A DNA stretch of 64,000 nucleotides from Kangiella profundi (GCF_002838765.1 NZ_CP025120.1:2356001-2420000), one strand, 5' to 3'; counted from the first letter of the stretch, positions 46,621-55,177 are shown. Program-made: numbers and translations. The notes: generated by a model not told the origin, from the letters alone.

Positions 46621-47649
46621 TTAGCTGTCCTTTTTCAAGGCCGAACTGATTAATTTGGCCGTGATATCAACCATGGGTATGACTTTATCGTAGGCCATGC
46701 GAGTTGGGCCTACCACAGCCAGAACCCCAACCGCCTTGCCATCAATCGAATAAGGCGCGCCCACCACACTGCATTGTGAGAAGACATCATAACCCGATTC
46801 CTCGCCAATAAAGAGCTGAACTCCATCGGCACTAAGACACTTATCCAGCAAGGTTAACATTTGAGTTTTTTCTGCGAAGGCGTCGAATAGAGATTTCAGA
46901 TCGGAAATATCGCCAGTGTAATTCAGGAGCTGAGACTTACCGGTCACCTGCACTTCATCATCATTATCATCTTTGGAAAACCCTTTTTCGGCTACTTCCA
47001 TCATCGAAGCCATCATGGCATCCATCTGTGCACGGTCACTTTTCAGCTCCTGCAACAGCTCCTGCCTAACGGTGTTAAGTTCCTTTCCGGCAAAGTGGTG
47101 ATTGACATAATTGGAAGCCTGCTGCAACTCATCGCGCGACACTTCCGAGTCCAGCTGAATGACTCGGTTCTGTACTTCACCATCATCTAAAATCAGAATC
47201 ACTAGAATCTTGTTCTGTGATAAGGGCAGGAACTCGACATGTTTCACCCGAGTGACATCACGGCTCGGCACCCGGATAAGTCCTGCCATATTGGTCATGT
47301 TGGATAGCATTCGACTGACGCTGGCCAGCATTTCTCCGGTTTCCGAGGCACGTCCCAATTGTTCCTGCAATTGCTTCAAATATACCTCTTCCACATTGGA
47401 AACCGTCAGCAACTGATCGACAAAAACTCGCACTCCCTGCGCTGTCGGAATACGCCCCGCAGAAGTATGCGGCGCCGTTAGCAGGCCCATGGCTTCCAGA
47501 TCCTGCATCACATTGCGCACAGTGGCCGGACTTACCGCCAATCCGGTCTGTTCAAGCAGCCTTTTAGAACCCACAGGCTGGCCAGTGGCAATGTAGGATT
47601 CCACCAGGGCTTTCATCAGTGTTTGTGCGCGTTGATCAAATTTAGACAT
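46621..47649 (-). CDS. hrcA: Heat-inducible transcription repressor HrcA
   Basis: Repressor (342 aa) that binds CIRCE operators and controls groE or dnaK genes, with GroEL as its temperature-dependent partner. The N-terminal winged helix shows LVESYIATGQPVGSKRL and VSPATVRNVMQDLE. The segment SAGRIPTAQGVRVFVD and the C-terminal GPTRMAYDKVIPMVD are family-typical. No complete CIRCE was found in this window, so its main target (perhaps groESL) probably lies elsewhere. It is divergent from nadK with a 154-nt gap and followed by grpE. HrcA together with a sigma-32 dnaK promoter implies two heat-shock controls. Confidence 0.95.
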   Translation of the reverse strand: MSKFDQRAQTLMKALVESYIATGQPVGSKRLLEQTGLAVSPATVRNVMQDLEAMGLLTAPHTSAGRIPTAQGVRVFVDQLLTVSNVEEVYLKQLQEQLGRASETGEMLASVSRMLSNMTNMAGLIRVPSRDVTRVKHVEFLPLSQNKILVILILDDGEVQNRVIQLDSEVSRDELQQASNYVNHHFAGKELNTVRQELLQELKSDRAQMDAMMASMMEVAEKGFSKDDNDDEVQVTGKSQLLNYTGDISDLKSLFDAFAEKTQMLTLLDKCLSADGVQLFIGEESGYDVFSQCSVVGAPYSIDGKAVGVLAVVGPTRMAYDKVIPMVDITAKLISSALKKDS

Positions 47650-47803
47650 AGTTGCTATTCAATACATAATTCCTAATAAGGATAAGGCATCTGGGCATGG
47701 CCCGTCGATAAAACCACAAATTATGGCAGACGACTTGCCTATTTGCTCCATATATTCTTAAATGTGGCTCAATATGACAATTACAAGTAACTGACCACTT
47801 ATC

Positions 47804-48679
47804 ATGCCGTCACACCTGAATTTTGCAACCATTGGCATCATGGGTAAGCCAAAACATCACGAAGTTGGCGAAACCATTGTCACCTTATTCTCCTTTTTGC
47901 AGGAGGAGCAATATTCAGTGCGGGTTGAAGAAACGGTTGCTAATGATCTGTCTGTCCCACATGAATTTCAGTGCGACTGGAAAACACTCGGCGAAGAGTG
48001 TGACCTCATCATTGTTGTCGGTGGTGACGGCAGCATGCTTTATGCCTCTCGCCTTATGGCACAATACAATAAGCCGCTACTGGGTGTGAACCGCGGTTAT
48101 CTCGGTTTCCTGACGGATATTCAGCCACAACAGGTTACCGAAAAAGTCAGCGAAATTCTGGCCGGTGATTACACCGAAGAGCGTCGCTTTTTACTGGAAG
48201 CCAATATAGATGGCGATGATCGCTACAGTGATGCACTGAATGACATAGTGCTCTATCCTGGTGAAATTTCGCGAATGATTGAGTTCGAAGTCTATATTGA
48301 TGACTCATTTGTTTACAGCGCGCGCGGCGATGGCCTGATTATATCAACCCCAACCGGCTCCACTGCCTACTCATTATCCGCTGGCGGCCCGATTCTATCA
48401 CCTTCAATCAACGCCATCTCTTTGGTACCCATGTTTCCTCATACCCTGTCCAGCCGTCCGATTGCCATAGATGCAGACAGCAAGGTCGAAATTGTATTCA
48501 GTAAATCGAATCCGCATGAAGCACGATTAAGCTGCGATGGCCAGGTGCGTTTCCCCATACAGCCAGGTGAGAAAATCTGCGTTCGCAAACGCAAAGAAGA
48601 CTTGTGGTTATTACACCCAAAAGATTATGATTACTTCCGCTTACTCAGAACAAAATTAGGTTGGGGCTCAAAGCTCTAA
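47804..48679 (+). CDS. nadK: NAD kinase
   Basis: Phosphorylates NAD to NADP with ATP. The 291-aa protein contains the diphosphate loop VVGGDGSMLYASR (GGDGS), the NE/D region YSDALNDIVLYPG, and the glycine-rich PTGSTAYSLSAGGPI. The order hrcA (divergent)-nadK-recN is typical of gammaproteobacteria. No good ribosome-binding site is seen before ATG 47804, but the start fits the family. recN begins 40 nt downstream. Confidence 0.97.
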   Translation: MPSHLNFATIGIMGKPKHHEVGETIVTLFSFLQEEQYSVRVEETVANDLSVPHEFQCDWKTLGEECDLIIVVGGDGSMLYASRLMAQYNKPLLGVNRGYLGFLTDIQPQQVTEKVSEILAGDYTEERRFLLEANIDGDDRYSDALNDIVLYPGEISRMIEFEVYIDDSFVYSARGDGLIISTPTGSTAYSLSAGGPILSPSINAISLVPMFPHTLSSRPIAIDADSKVEIVFSKSNPHEARLSCDGQVRFPIQPGEKICVRKRKEDLWLLHPKDYDYFRLLRTKLGWGSKL

Positions 48680-48719
48680 GCTAGGCCTCATGACCAGCTA
48701 TAACAACTGACAACACGCT

Positions 48720-50378
48720 ATGCTAACCAGTATTCACATCAAAGATTTCGCCATTATTGACCAACTGGATCTCGACCTGAAATCCGGCATGACTGTCATT
48801 ACCGGGGAAACCGGTGCCGGTAAATCGATCATGGTCGATGCACTGTCTTACGCGCTCGGCGAACGCGCTGACAGCGGCGTGGTGCGCAATGGTGCCAAGC
48901 GTGCGGAAATCAGCGCTTACTTTGATATTAAACAGTTGCCACACGTTAAAGACTGGCTGGAAGAACAGATGCTGGATGATGATGACCACTGCATTTTACG
49001 CCGGGTCATCAACCATGATGGCCGATCAAAGGCCTTCGTTAATGGCCAGCCGGTCAATCTGGCTCAGGTTTCTGAACTGGGTGACTTTCTAGTTGATATT
49101 CATGGTCAGCATGAGCATCAGTCTCTGTTTAAACCTCAAGTACATCTTCAGCTGCTTGATCGCTATGCGGGACTCACTGAACAAAGCGCTGAATTGGCCA
49201 AAGTCGCCAACAAAATTAGTAGCATTTCTGGCAAGTTAAAAGCATTTCAAACTGCTTTAAAAGACAAAAATGATCGCAAGGATTTGATCAGCTTTCAGCT
49301 TCAGGAGCTGGAGCAGGCACCAATTGATAAAGCTGCTGATATTGAGCTTGAACATAAACGTGCCGCTAACGCCAGCCGCCTGCTGGAAAAAGGCCAGCAA
49401 AGCCTGGCCGCTTTAAGCGAAGATGATGAGAATATTTCATCCAATCTTGGCCGAATTGTTCATCAGATCAGCGACATGCTAGCGGTTGATGAAGGTCTAA
49501 AAAATACTCATGACCTATTGCAATCGGCCTTGGTTGAGATTGACGAAGCCAGTCATGAACTTCGAGATTATCTGGAAGGGCTTGATATTGATCCACAGGC
49601 TTATCATGAGCTTGATCAGCAAATTTCAGCGTTACATGACCTGGCACGAAAACATCAGGTCAGCATGGAAGAGTTACCGCAGACTTTACAAGCTTTACAA
49701 CAAGAGCTTGAAGATCTGGAGGGTGATGAGCAAACCTTCGATGATCTGGAAAAAGAATTGAACAAGCTTGAGAAACACTACCAGGAGCTTGCCAAAAACC
49801 TGAGTTCCAAACGCCAAACGGCAGCCAGAAAGCTTAATCAGGAAGTGGTTAAATTAATGCAGCAACTAGGCTTGGGTAATGGGGTCTTTGAAGTTGCCTT
49901 TAATCAACAGGATGCAGTGTCATTTAAAAGCACCGGATTTGAAACCGCTGAATTCATGGTCAGCACCAATCCGGGACAAAAACCGATGCCACTACGCAAA
50001 GTTGCTTCCGGCGGTGAATTGTCGCGCATCAGTCTGGCTCTTCAGGTCATTAATGCACAAACAACCCAGCTACCGACTTTGATTTTTGATGAAGTGGATG
50101 TCGGCATTGGTGGTGGTACTGCAGAAATAGTCGGAACATTACTGGCAGAGCTTGGCAAGAAAGCACAAATCCTTTGCGTCACTCATCAGGCACAGGTCGC
50201 TGCTCAAGGCCATCATCACCTTCAAGTCAGCAAGTCGCAGGACAAAAAGGCTACGCAAACTCAGCTACTGGAAATTACCGAAACTCAACGGATTGAAGAA
50301 ATTGCTCGTATGATAGGCGGTATCGAAATTACTGATACCATTCGACAGCATGCCAAGGAACTGCTGAAGACCGCATAA
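48720..50378 (+). CDS. recN: DNA repair protein RecN
   Basis: SMC-like ATPase (552 aa) for double-strand break repair. It begins MLTSIHIKDFAIIDQLDLDL with Walker A GETGAGKSIMVDA. A central coiled coil (about 155-370) is followed by the ABC signature VASGGELSRISLALQ and Walker B LIFDEVDVGIGGGTAE. In E. coli recN is an SOS gene, but I do not see a clear LexA box in the 40-nt gap before it. A strong terminator follows. Confidence 0.97.
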   Translation: MLTSIHIKDFAIIDQLDLDLKSGMTVITGETGAGKSIMVDALSYALGERADSGVVRNGAKRAEISAYFDIKQLPHVKDWLEEQMLDDDDHCILRRVINHDGRSKAFVNGQPVNLAQVSELGDFLVDIHGQHEHQSLFKPQVHLQLLDRYAGLTEQSAELAKVANKISSISGKLKAFQTALKDKNDRKDLISFQLQELEQAPIDKAADIELEHKRAANASRLLEKGQQSLAALSEDDENISSNLGRIVHQISDMLAVDEGLKNTHDLLQSALVEIDEASHELRDYLEGLDIDPQAYHELDQQISALHDLARKHQVSMEELPQTLQALQQELEDLEGDEQTFDDLEKELNKLEKHYQELAKNLSSKRQTAARKLNQEVVKLMQQLGLGNGVFEVAFNQQDAVSFKSTGFETAEFMVSTNPGQKPMPLRKVASGGELSRISLALQVINAQTTQLPTLIFDEVDVGIGGGTAEIVGTLLAELGKKAQILCVTHQAQVAAQGHHHLQVSKSQDKKATQTQLLEITETQRIEEIARMIGGIEITDTIRQHAKELLKTA

Positions 50379-50382
50379 AAAA

Positions 50383-50407
50383 GAGCGGCAGTGCCGCTCC
50401 TTTTTTT
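50383..50407. terminator. Bidirectional terminator after recN
   Basis: GAGCGGC and GCCGCTC pair around AGT, followed by CTTTTTTT on the plus strand and by TTTTTT on the minus strand. It serves recN and the convergent secreted-protein gene. Confidence 0.87.
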
Positions 50408-50414
50408 ATACTTG

Positions 50415-51182
50415 TTATTCTTTGTTGCTCATTGAAAGCTCTGGATGATGACGATAGATACTGTAATGAGTATCGCTATACTTTTTACTGAACCGATCAA
50501 AGATTTCATCAACCTTTTCTTCCGAACCTAAATGTTTCTCGGCCAGCTCACCAAAGCTAGGTTCTGGTGGCTGCATATCTGCAAAGTTTTTAAATGGAAA
50601 GGCTACCTGCAGCTCATTTGAACCAGTGACATTATAAGTCCAGCCCCAACTGCGATCCCATTCTATGGCTTTTGCCAGATCGCTTATTTCTTTCACTGAA
50701 CTACTGATATCGGAGCCCGGAATGATGTGGTAGCTTCTGACTCCAACATAACGATAAGTTTCATCATCCTTCCAGTGGCTATTTTCCATATCGACCCAAC
50801 TGTAGTGATGCGCATAACGCTCTACATATTTACCTGCTCCTTTATCCCAATTAGCCATAACTTTTGAATCATTGGCCCATTTGGCATAGTCGTCCTGATC
50901 TGCCCATTTAAAGCAGCAATAACGAATGATATAACGATTGAAGTCTGAGCCGGTATGCGGGGTATAAACTTGCCAACTTCTGGTATCACCCGCTTTTTGA
51001 CGAACTTTTATGTGTGCCTTAAATGCTTCCTCAAACTCTTTTTCCGAGCCTGATTTAACATCCATAACCCACATACTGACCAGCGCGGGAGGCTTTTCTT
51101 CCGCAGCAAATGCAGTTAGTGGATATAGTAGATATGCCAGGAACGATATAATCGCTAGCTTTATGAGAGACTGCTTGTACAT
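50415..51182 (-). CDS. Secreted protein of unknown function, two-repeat fold
   Basis: I do not recognise a named family. The 255-aa protein has a signal peptide (MYKQSLIKLAIISFLAYLLY to AFA, then AEEK). Two halves (about 30-130 and 135-250) look alike in layout: a strand, a GS-x-K/S-E-helix segment, then W-x-Y/V-x-T/N strands. This suggests a tandem dimeric alpha-beta-barrel (ABM-like) fold. It is rich in Trp, Tyr and His. AAGGAG precedes ATG 51182; 45 nt of open frame upstream are not used. It has its own transcript, convergent with recN. Confidence 0.7.
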   Translation of the reverse strand: MYKQSLIKLAIISFLAYLLYPLTAFAAEEKPPALVSMWVMDVKSGSEKEFEEAFKAHIKVRQKAGDTRSWQVYTPHTGSDFNRYIIRYCCFKWADQDDYAKWANDSKVMANWDKGAGKYVERYAHHYSWVDMENSHWKDDETYRYVGVRSYHIIPGSDISSSVKEISDLAKAIEWDRSWGWTYNVTGSNELQVAFPFKNFADMQPPEPSFGELAEKHLGSEEKVDEIFDRFSKKYSDTHYSIYRHHPELSMSNKE

Positions 51183-51365
51183 GGTAAAACTCCTTGTTAG
51201 TTGTTTAGTCCATCCCCAGACAAGCACAAGCTACAGGTATCAAATCGATACCAAAGTAGCCAATAGCATACTTACAACTGTACAAAAATCAATCAATTAA
51301 GCGAGATTTTACAATCGCTTGCTCCTAGGGCACGAGGTAAAGCGGTTTTGAAGAATATAGAGCAG

Positions 51366-51387
51366 ATTCCGTGTCGTAGCACGGAAT
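51366..51387. repeat. ATTCCGTG palindrome, REP-like
   Basis: ATTCCGTG and CACGGAAT are perfect 8-nt arms around TCGTAG, flanked by AG and GAC. The GATTCC...GGAATGAC frame is like small palindromes scattered through many gammaproteobacterial genomes. Confidence 0.6.
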
Positions 51388-51425
51388 GACAAGCTTGATG
51401 AAGAGTGTTTGAAATTTGAGCGCTT

Positions 51426-51483
51426 AAAATGTGGATTTTCGCTCAAGAGCAAGCCGCAAGTGGTGAAAAAGCGGAGACGACCT
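51426..51483. repeat. Left-half copy of the fur-side palindromic repeat
   Basis: 58 nt that match 51612-51669 at all but four positions, including AAAATGTGGATTTTCG, TCAAGAGC, CGCAAGTGG, GAAAAAGCGGAG and CGACCT. The right half that would complete the palindrome is missing or decayed. Confidence 0.8.
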
Positions 51484-51611
51484 GTAGTTCATACGAGTTA
51501 AACGCAGGATTTTCTTTCCAGAACTTTATATCAGTAAGATTAAAATGAGGATTTTGCTAGAGAGGGCGCGGCAAATTCACCGCGCATCGAAGGAGTGCAT
51601 ATTAAAAATAT

Positions 51612-51731
51612 AAAATGTGGATTTTCGTTCAAGAGCAAGGCGCAAGTGGCGAAAAAGCGGAGGCGACCTTATAGGTCGTTGAGTATTTTGTAGCCACTTG
51701 CAACACAGCTATTGAGTGAAAAGACCATTTT
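51612..51731. repeat. Complete 120-nt nested palindrome beside fur
   Basis: Arms pair in order: AAAATG(TGG)/(CC)ATTTT, TCAAGAGC/GCTATTGA, GCAAGTGGC/GCCACTTGC and ACCT/AGGT (with GCGACCTTATAGGTCGT as apex). It contains GGCGCAA, GCGGA, TGAGTAT and TTGCAACA in the same order as the repeat at 42237. Its right end overlaps the fur stop codon by two bases, so it may also serve as the 3' end of fur mRNA. Confidence 0.78.
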
Positions 51732-52131
51732 ACTTCTTGTTTTTGACGTAGAGGACCAAACTGTGATCCACAATTTCCACCCCATGCTTCTCAGCAATTT
51801 TGTGCTGCAGCTCCTCTATTTCTTCGCTGAAGAATTCAATGACTGTACCGTCATCAACATTGACCATGTGATCGTGATGCTCGCCATCATCGATTTCAAA
51901 TACTGAGTGGCCACCTTCGAAATTATGACGGGTGACGAGTCCTGCTGACTCAAATTGGGTGAGTACTCGATAGACAGTTGCCAGACCTACATCATCTCCG
52001 GCTTCTAGCAATAGTTTGTATACGTCTTCCGCGCTAAGGTGACGATCATCGGAACTTTCCAGGATTTGTAATATCTTAACCCTCGGCAGGGTGACCTTTA
52101 ATCCGGCTTTTTTTAATTGCTGATTTTCCAA
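51730..52131 (-). CDS. fur: Ferric uptake regulator Fur
   Basis: Iron-responsive repressor (133 aa). The winged helix contains KKAGLKVTLPRVKILQIL and VGLATVYRVLTQFESAGLV. The metal site is GEHHDHM. The CxxC pair that binds structural zinc in E. coli Fur is absent; the sequence there is MVNVDDGTVIEF, closer to the Pseudomonas type. I start at TTG 52131 because GGAGG lies 8 nt upstream and the result, ENQQLKKAGLKV, aligns with P. aeruginosa Fur. A TTG at 52146 is the alternative. It is divergent from bamE, the classic fur-omlA pairing. Confidence 0.94.
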   Translation of the reverse strand: MENQQLKKAGLKVTLPRVKILQILESSDDRHLSAEDVYKLLLEAGDDVGLATVYRVLTQFESAGLVTRHNFEGGHSVFEIDDGEHHDHMVNVDDGTVIEFFSEEIEELQHKIAEKHGVEIVDHSLVLYVKNKK

Positions 52132-52166
52132 AAACTCATCCTCCAATAGATTTGCGCGGCAAAATG

Positions 52167-52194
52167 ATTATACTATGCCAAGAATTTATGAAAA
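52167..52194 (-). promoter_or_regulatory. Probable fur promoter
   Basis: Minus-strand TTTTCA (52189-52194) and perfect TATAAT (52167-52172) are 16 bp apart, 36 nt before the chosen fur start. On the plus strand TATACT at 52204-52209 may be the -10 of bamE. Confidence 0.45.
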
Positions 52195-52254
52195 GCCATT
52201 CAGTATACTTGCGAATGGTTATTTCAGCAAAAAACACTAACTATCAGGATTTTC

Positions 52255-52575
52255 ATGAAAACTATTTTTCTTTCTGCGCTTTTGATTTGTTTCAGTTTAT
52301 TAAGTGCTTGTGTTTATAAACCAACCATCCAGCAGGGTAATATTCTTGAGCAGTCTGAAGTGAATAAGATAAAACCCGGTATGACCAAGGACCAGATTTC
52401 CTATGTTTTGGGCAACCCTGCCTTAAACACCAATCTCAATTCAGACACCTGGTACTATCTGTATTACATGGTGCCATCAAGTGGTGATAAGCGCGAAGAG
52501 CGTCTGATTCTGCATTTCAATGGTGATGTGCTGCAATCAATGGAAGGCACTATTAAGCCTGAAACTGAGGAATAA
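52255..52575 (+). CDS. bamE: Outer membrane assembly lipoprotein BamE
   Basis: Small lipoprotein (106 aa, formerly SmpA/OmlA) of the BAM complex that folds outer-membrane proteins. The signal is MKTIFLSALLICFSLLSAC with lipidated Cys19. The core shows VNKIKPGMTKDQISYVLGNP and DTWYYLYYM. It lies 123 nt from fur in divergent orientation. A UUCG-type terminator follows, inside which the convergent anti-sigma gene nearly ends. Confidence 0.95.
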   Translation: MKTIFLSALLICFSLLSACVYKPTIQQGNILEQSEVNKIKPGMTKDQISYVLGNPALNTNLNSDTWYYLYYMVPSSGDKREERLILHFNGDVLQSMEGTIKPETEE

Positions 52576-52591
52576 TCATTAATGATTTCTT

Positions 52592-52834
52592 TCATGAACC
52601 CTGCTTCGGCAGGGTTTTTTGATACTCTTTCAATAGATGATGACACATGGCTTCAGGCGCCTCGTGATGATTTTTACGACTCATCATTGCGATAGTCAGC
52701 TTCAGTTGCTTTAAATATCGGCGGCAGCTCACGCACACAAACAGGTGCAATTTAACCTGAATTCTTTTACCCATGGTCATTTCATCATCAATGTAATCAC
52801 TGGCCTGCTCGACCAGATGTTTGCAACTCAACAT
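52592..52834 (-). CDS. Zinc-finger anti-sigma factor
   Basis: An 80-aa soluble protein with the anti-sigma zinc motif HX3CX2C (His30, Cys34, Cys37; HLFVCVSC) and another Cys at position 4 in MLSCKHL. This is the ZAS/zf-HC2 domain, which holds its ECF sigma factor inactive. There is no transmembrane segment, so the signal is probably cytoplasmic, such as redox or metal acting on the zinc site, as in RsrA/ChrR-type proteins. The start overlaps the sigma gene stop by 7 nt, which implies coupled translation. Confidence 0.88.
   Translation of the reverse strand: MLSCKHLVEQASDYIDDEMTMGKRIQVKLHLFVCVSCRRYLKQLKLTIAMMSRKNHHEAPEAMCHHLLKEYQKTLPKQGS
52597..52620 (+). terminator. Terminator of bamE with TTCG loop
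   Basis: AACCCTGC and GCAGGGTT close on a TTCG tetraloop and are followed by T6. The bases also encode the last residues of the convergent anti-sigma gene (stop at 52592). Confidence 0.88.
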
Positions 52835-53478
52835 TCGCCTGTCCTCTGAAATTTTGCCACCACCTGCTGAATTTTGTCGCGTGCCCGGTGCAATAGTACT
52901 CTGGCATTGGATGAACTGACTTCCAGAATGTTACAAATTTCTTCAAATTCCAATCCGGCTGAATCGCGCAGTTCCATAATGTTTTTCTGTTGTTCTGGTA
53001 ATCGGCTTAAATGCTTATCCACACAATCCTGCAGCTCTTTGGCCGCCAGCAATTCATCGGGAGATCCTATATCCCATGAAGGATTTCGTTGATTCCAGTG
53101 TCCACTGCCATCAAAACGTGGATCGGTGCCTATTCTTGAGTCCGTCGCCCAGTGCTCATCTACAGCCTCCATTGATACAGAACGCGATTCTTTGCGATAC
53201 CGGTTTTTGGCTTCGTTAGCTACGATTCGCGTGACCCAGGTTTTTAGGGCAGAGCGCCCTTCAAACTTCGGAAGCGCCTTAATAACCGAGAGCCATGCTT
53301 CCTGCACCACTTCATCGGCAATTGAATGTCCAACGATGGCTGCTGCAACACTATACAGCGATGGGTACCAGGCTCTGACGACTGCCATGAATAGCTGCTG
53401 ATCATTGCCAATAAGCCTCTGAACGAGCTCAGACTCTTCTGGTAGTTCCTCGGATGTGGATGGATCTTTATGATGCAT
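52828..53478 (-). CDS. ECF-family RNA polymerase sigma factor
   Basis: Extracytoplasmic-function sigma factor (216 aa). Region 2 (about 35-105) has AAAIVGHSIADEVVQEAWLSV and the DNA-melting part KTWVTRIVANEAKNRYR. A linker of about 45 residues, longer than usual, follows. Region 4 (about 155-205) has LPEQQKNIMELRDSAGLEFEEICNILEVSSSNARV, whose parts are the -35 reader. The anti-sigma gene overlaps its end. Divergent to it is the flavoprotein/DoxX pair, a possible target. The stimulus is not known; the soluble zinc anti-sigma suggests oxidative or disulfide stress. Confidence 0.92.
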   Translation of the reverse strand: MHHKDPSTSEELPEESELVQRLIGNDQQLFMAVVRAWYPSLYSVAAAIVGHSIADEVVQEAWLSVIKALPKFEGRSALKTWVTRIVANEAKNRYRKESRSVSMEAVDEHWATDSRIGTDPRFDGSGHWNQRNPSWDIGSPDELLAAKELQDCVDKHLSRLPEQQKNIMELRDSAGLEFEEICNILEVSSSNARVLLHRARDKIQQVVAKFQRTGEC

Positions 53479-53579
53479 TGGGCCACTTTTCGCTTAAGAC
53501 TTATACTTTTGACAATCATTCACACAACAATAACGGTATTAGAGTAACAATACGCCCAGTTATTACATTTAGCTGGCAA

Positions 53580-53607
53580 TTGCAGTTTTCATTATCAATA
53601 GTATATT
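53580..53607 (+). promoter_or_regulatory. Possible promoter of the FMN glutamate-synthase-like gene
   Basis: TTGCAG (53580-53585) and TATATT (53602-53607) are 16 bp apart, 50 nt before ATG 53657. The -10 is good; the -35 keeps only the TTG. An ECF-type promoter in the same gap could not be recognised with confidence. Confidence 0.4.
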
Positions 53608-53656
53608 GAATACATCATCCTGTCAGCGCCTATCGCAAATCAGCCAAAGGACTAGT

Positions 53657-55177
53657 ATGCAAACAGAAGGTTTTATGTCGTTTGTCAAAACCACTATGGA
53701 GTGGATAGCCGGATTCTTCGTGGTCGCGGTTATTTTGCTGCTTCTGACCATCATTGTGTTTTACATCATTGATTCGACTCAGAAGAAACACGCTATTCGC
53801 CATAACTTCCCAGTTATTGGACGCTTCCGTTATTGGTTTGAGCACCTTGGCGAGTTTTTCCGACAGTATTTTTTCTCGATGGATCGGGAGGAGTTGCCTT
53901 TTAATCGCGCTGAACGCACCTGGGTTTATCGCGCAGCTAAAGATATTAGTCGAACTCAGGCTTTCGGTTCGACTCGCAATCTCAATCAGGTGGGAACGGT
54001 TTTGTTTATGAATGACCAGTTCCCAACTCAGGAGGAAGACGCGGTTGAGGCGCCTCCTGTGATGATTGGCCCCTATTGTCGTACCCCTTACCTTGCACAA
54101 AGCTTTTTCAATATTTCCGGCATGAGTTACGGCGCACTTTCTAAAGTTGCTGTTGAAGCCTTGGCAAGGGGCGCCGCTCGTGCCGGTTGCTGGATCAATA
54201 CCGGTGAAGGTGGTCTTTCTCCCTATCATTTAACCGGTGGTGGAGATGTGGTATTTCAGATTGGAACTGCCAAGTATGGAGTTCGCGATGCCGAAGGCAA
54301 GCTGAGTGATGATAAACTCAAAGAGGTGGCCGAACACCCGCAAGTAAAAATGATTGAGCTAAAACTGGCCCAAGGAGCAAAGCCAGGAAAAGGGGGGATT
54401 CTTCCAGCTGAGAAAGTTAATGAAGAAATTGCTAAAATTCGTGGCATCCCTGCAGGTGAAGCCTCAATCAGTCCTAATGGTCATAGGGAAATTCATACTG
54501 TCGGCGACTTATTGGATTTAATCAACCATATCCGTGAGATTACTGGCAAGCCGGTTGGTTTTAAAACGGTGCTTGGTAGCGAGCATTTTCTCTTTGAGCT
54601 GTGCGCTGAAATTCATAAAAGAGGCATCGAATTTGCGCCCGATTTCATTACGGTAGACAGTGCTGATGGAGGTTCAGGTGCTGCGCCCCAGCCGTTGTTT
54701 GACTATGTCGGCTTGACCCTTAAAGAAAGCCTGCCTATGGTAATTGATATTCTACAACAGCAAGGCCTACGTGATCGTATCAAGGTCATTGGTTCAGGCA
54801 AGATGATAAACCCATCCATGGTCGCCTGGGCTCTGGCCATGGGTGCGGATTTTGTGCTGTCTGCCCGCGGCTTTATGTTTGCCCTTGGCTGCATTCAGGC
54901 TATGCAGTGTAATAAGAATACCTGCCCGACTGGCGTCACCACCCATAATCCGGATCTACAAAAAGGGCTCGACATCACAGACAAATCTGTTCGTGTCTAT
55001 CATTATCATAAGAATATGGTGAAAGCGGTGGGCATGATTGCGCACTCCTGTGGGGTCAAGGAGCCACGCCAGCTCAAACGCCATCATATGCGGGTTGTAA
55101 CAGAATCCGGACTTTCGACTCCAATTGATAAAGTTCATCCTTATCAAGAAAACAAGATTCCGACCAAGAATCTATAA
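53657..55177 (+). CDS. Membrane-anchored FMN-binding glutamate-synthase-like protein
   Basis: A 506-aa protein related to the FMN/2-oxoglutarate domain of glutamate synthase, but without its amidotransferase part. An N-terminal membrane helix (about 12-37) anchors a cytosolic TIM barrel. Motifs include SYGALSKVAVEALARGA, the FMN loop SADGGSGAAPQPLF, and CNKNTCPTGVTTHNP, which carries cysteines of a 3Fe-4S-type cluster. ATG 53657 has AAGGA 7 nt upstream. Fifty-one more bases of frame are open before it. The real substrate is unknown; such stand-alone enzymes are probably oxidoreductases. A DoxX gene follows after 14 nt. Confidence 0.86.
   Translation: MQTEGFMSFVKTTMEWIAGFFVVAVILLLLTIIVFYIIDSTQKKHAIRHNFPVIGRFRYWFEHLGEFFRQYFFSMDREELPFNRAERTWVYRAAKDISRTQAFGSTRNLNQVGTVLFMNDQFPTQEEDAVEAPPVMIGPYCRTPYLAQSFFNISGMSYGALSKVAVEALARGAARAGCWINTGEGGLSPYHLTGGGDVVFQIGTAKYGVRDAEGKLSDDKLKEVAEHPQVKMIELKLAQGAKPGKGGILPAEKVNEEIAKIRGIPAGEASISPNGHREIHTVGDLLDLINHIREITGKPVGFKTVLGSEHFLFELCAEIHKRGIEFAPDFITVDSADGGSGAAPQPLFDYVGLTLKESLPMVIDILQQQGLRDRIKVIGSGKMINPSMVAWALAMGADFVLSARGFMFALGCIQAMQCNKNTCPTGVTTHNPDLQKGLDITDKSVRVYHYHKNMVKAVGMIAHSCGVKEPRQLKRHHMRVVTESGLSTPIDKVHPYQENKIPTKNL

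Larger units (their letters stand above)
51183..51729. other. Repeat-rich 547-nt gap upstream of the secreted-protein gene
   Basis: No gene is supported. From left to right it holds a GATTCC/GGAATG hairpin (51366), a left-half repeat (51426), decayed copies of the leader TTAAAATGNGGATTTT near 51499 and 51542, a GCGCGG hairpin (51566-51585), and a full palindromic repeat (51612-51731). Confidence 0.7.

Noticed and set aside
53630..54229. 199-codon minus-strand frame opposite the FMN glutamate-synthase-like gene
   Set aside because: It is antisense to a conserved enzyme, with no recognisable domain or start signal.
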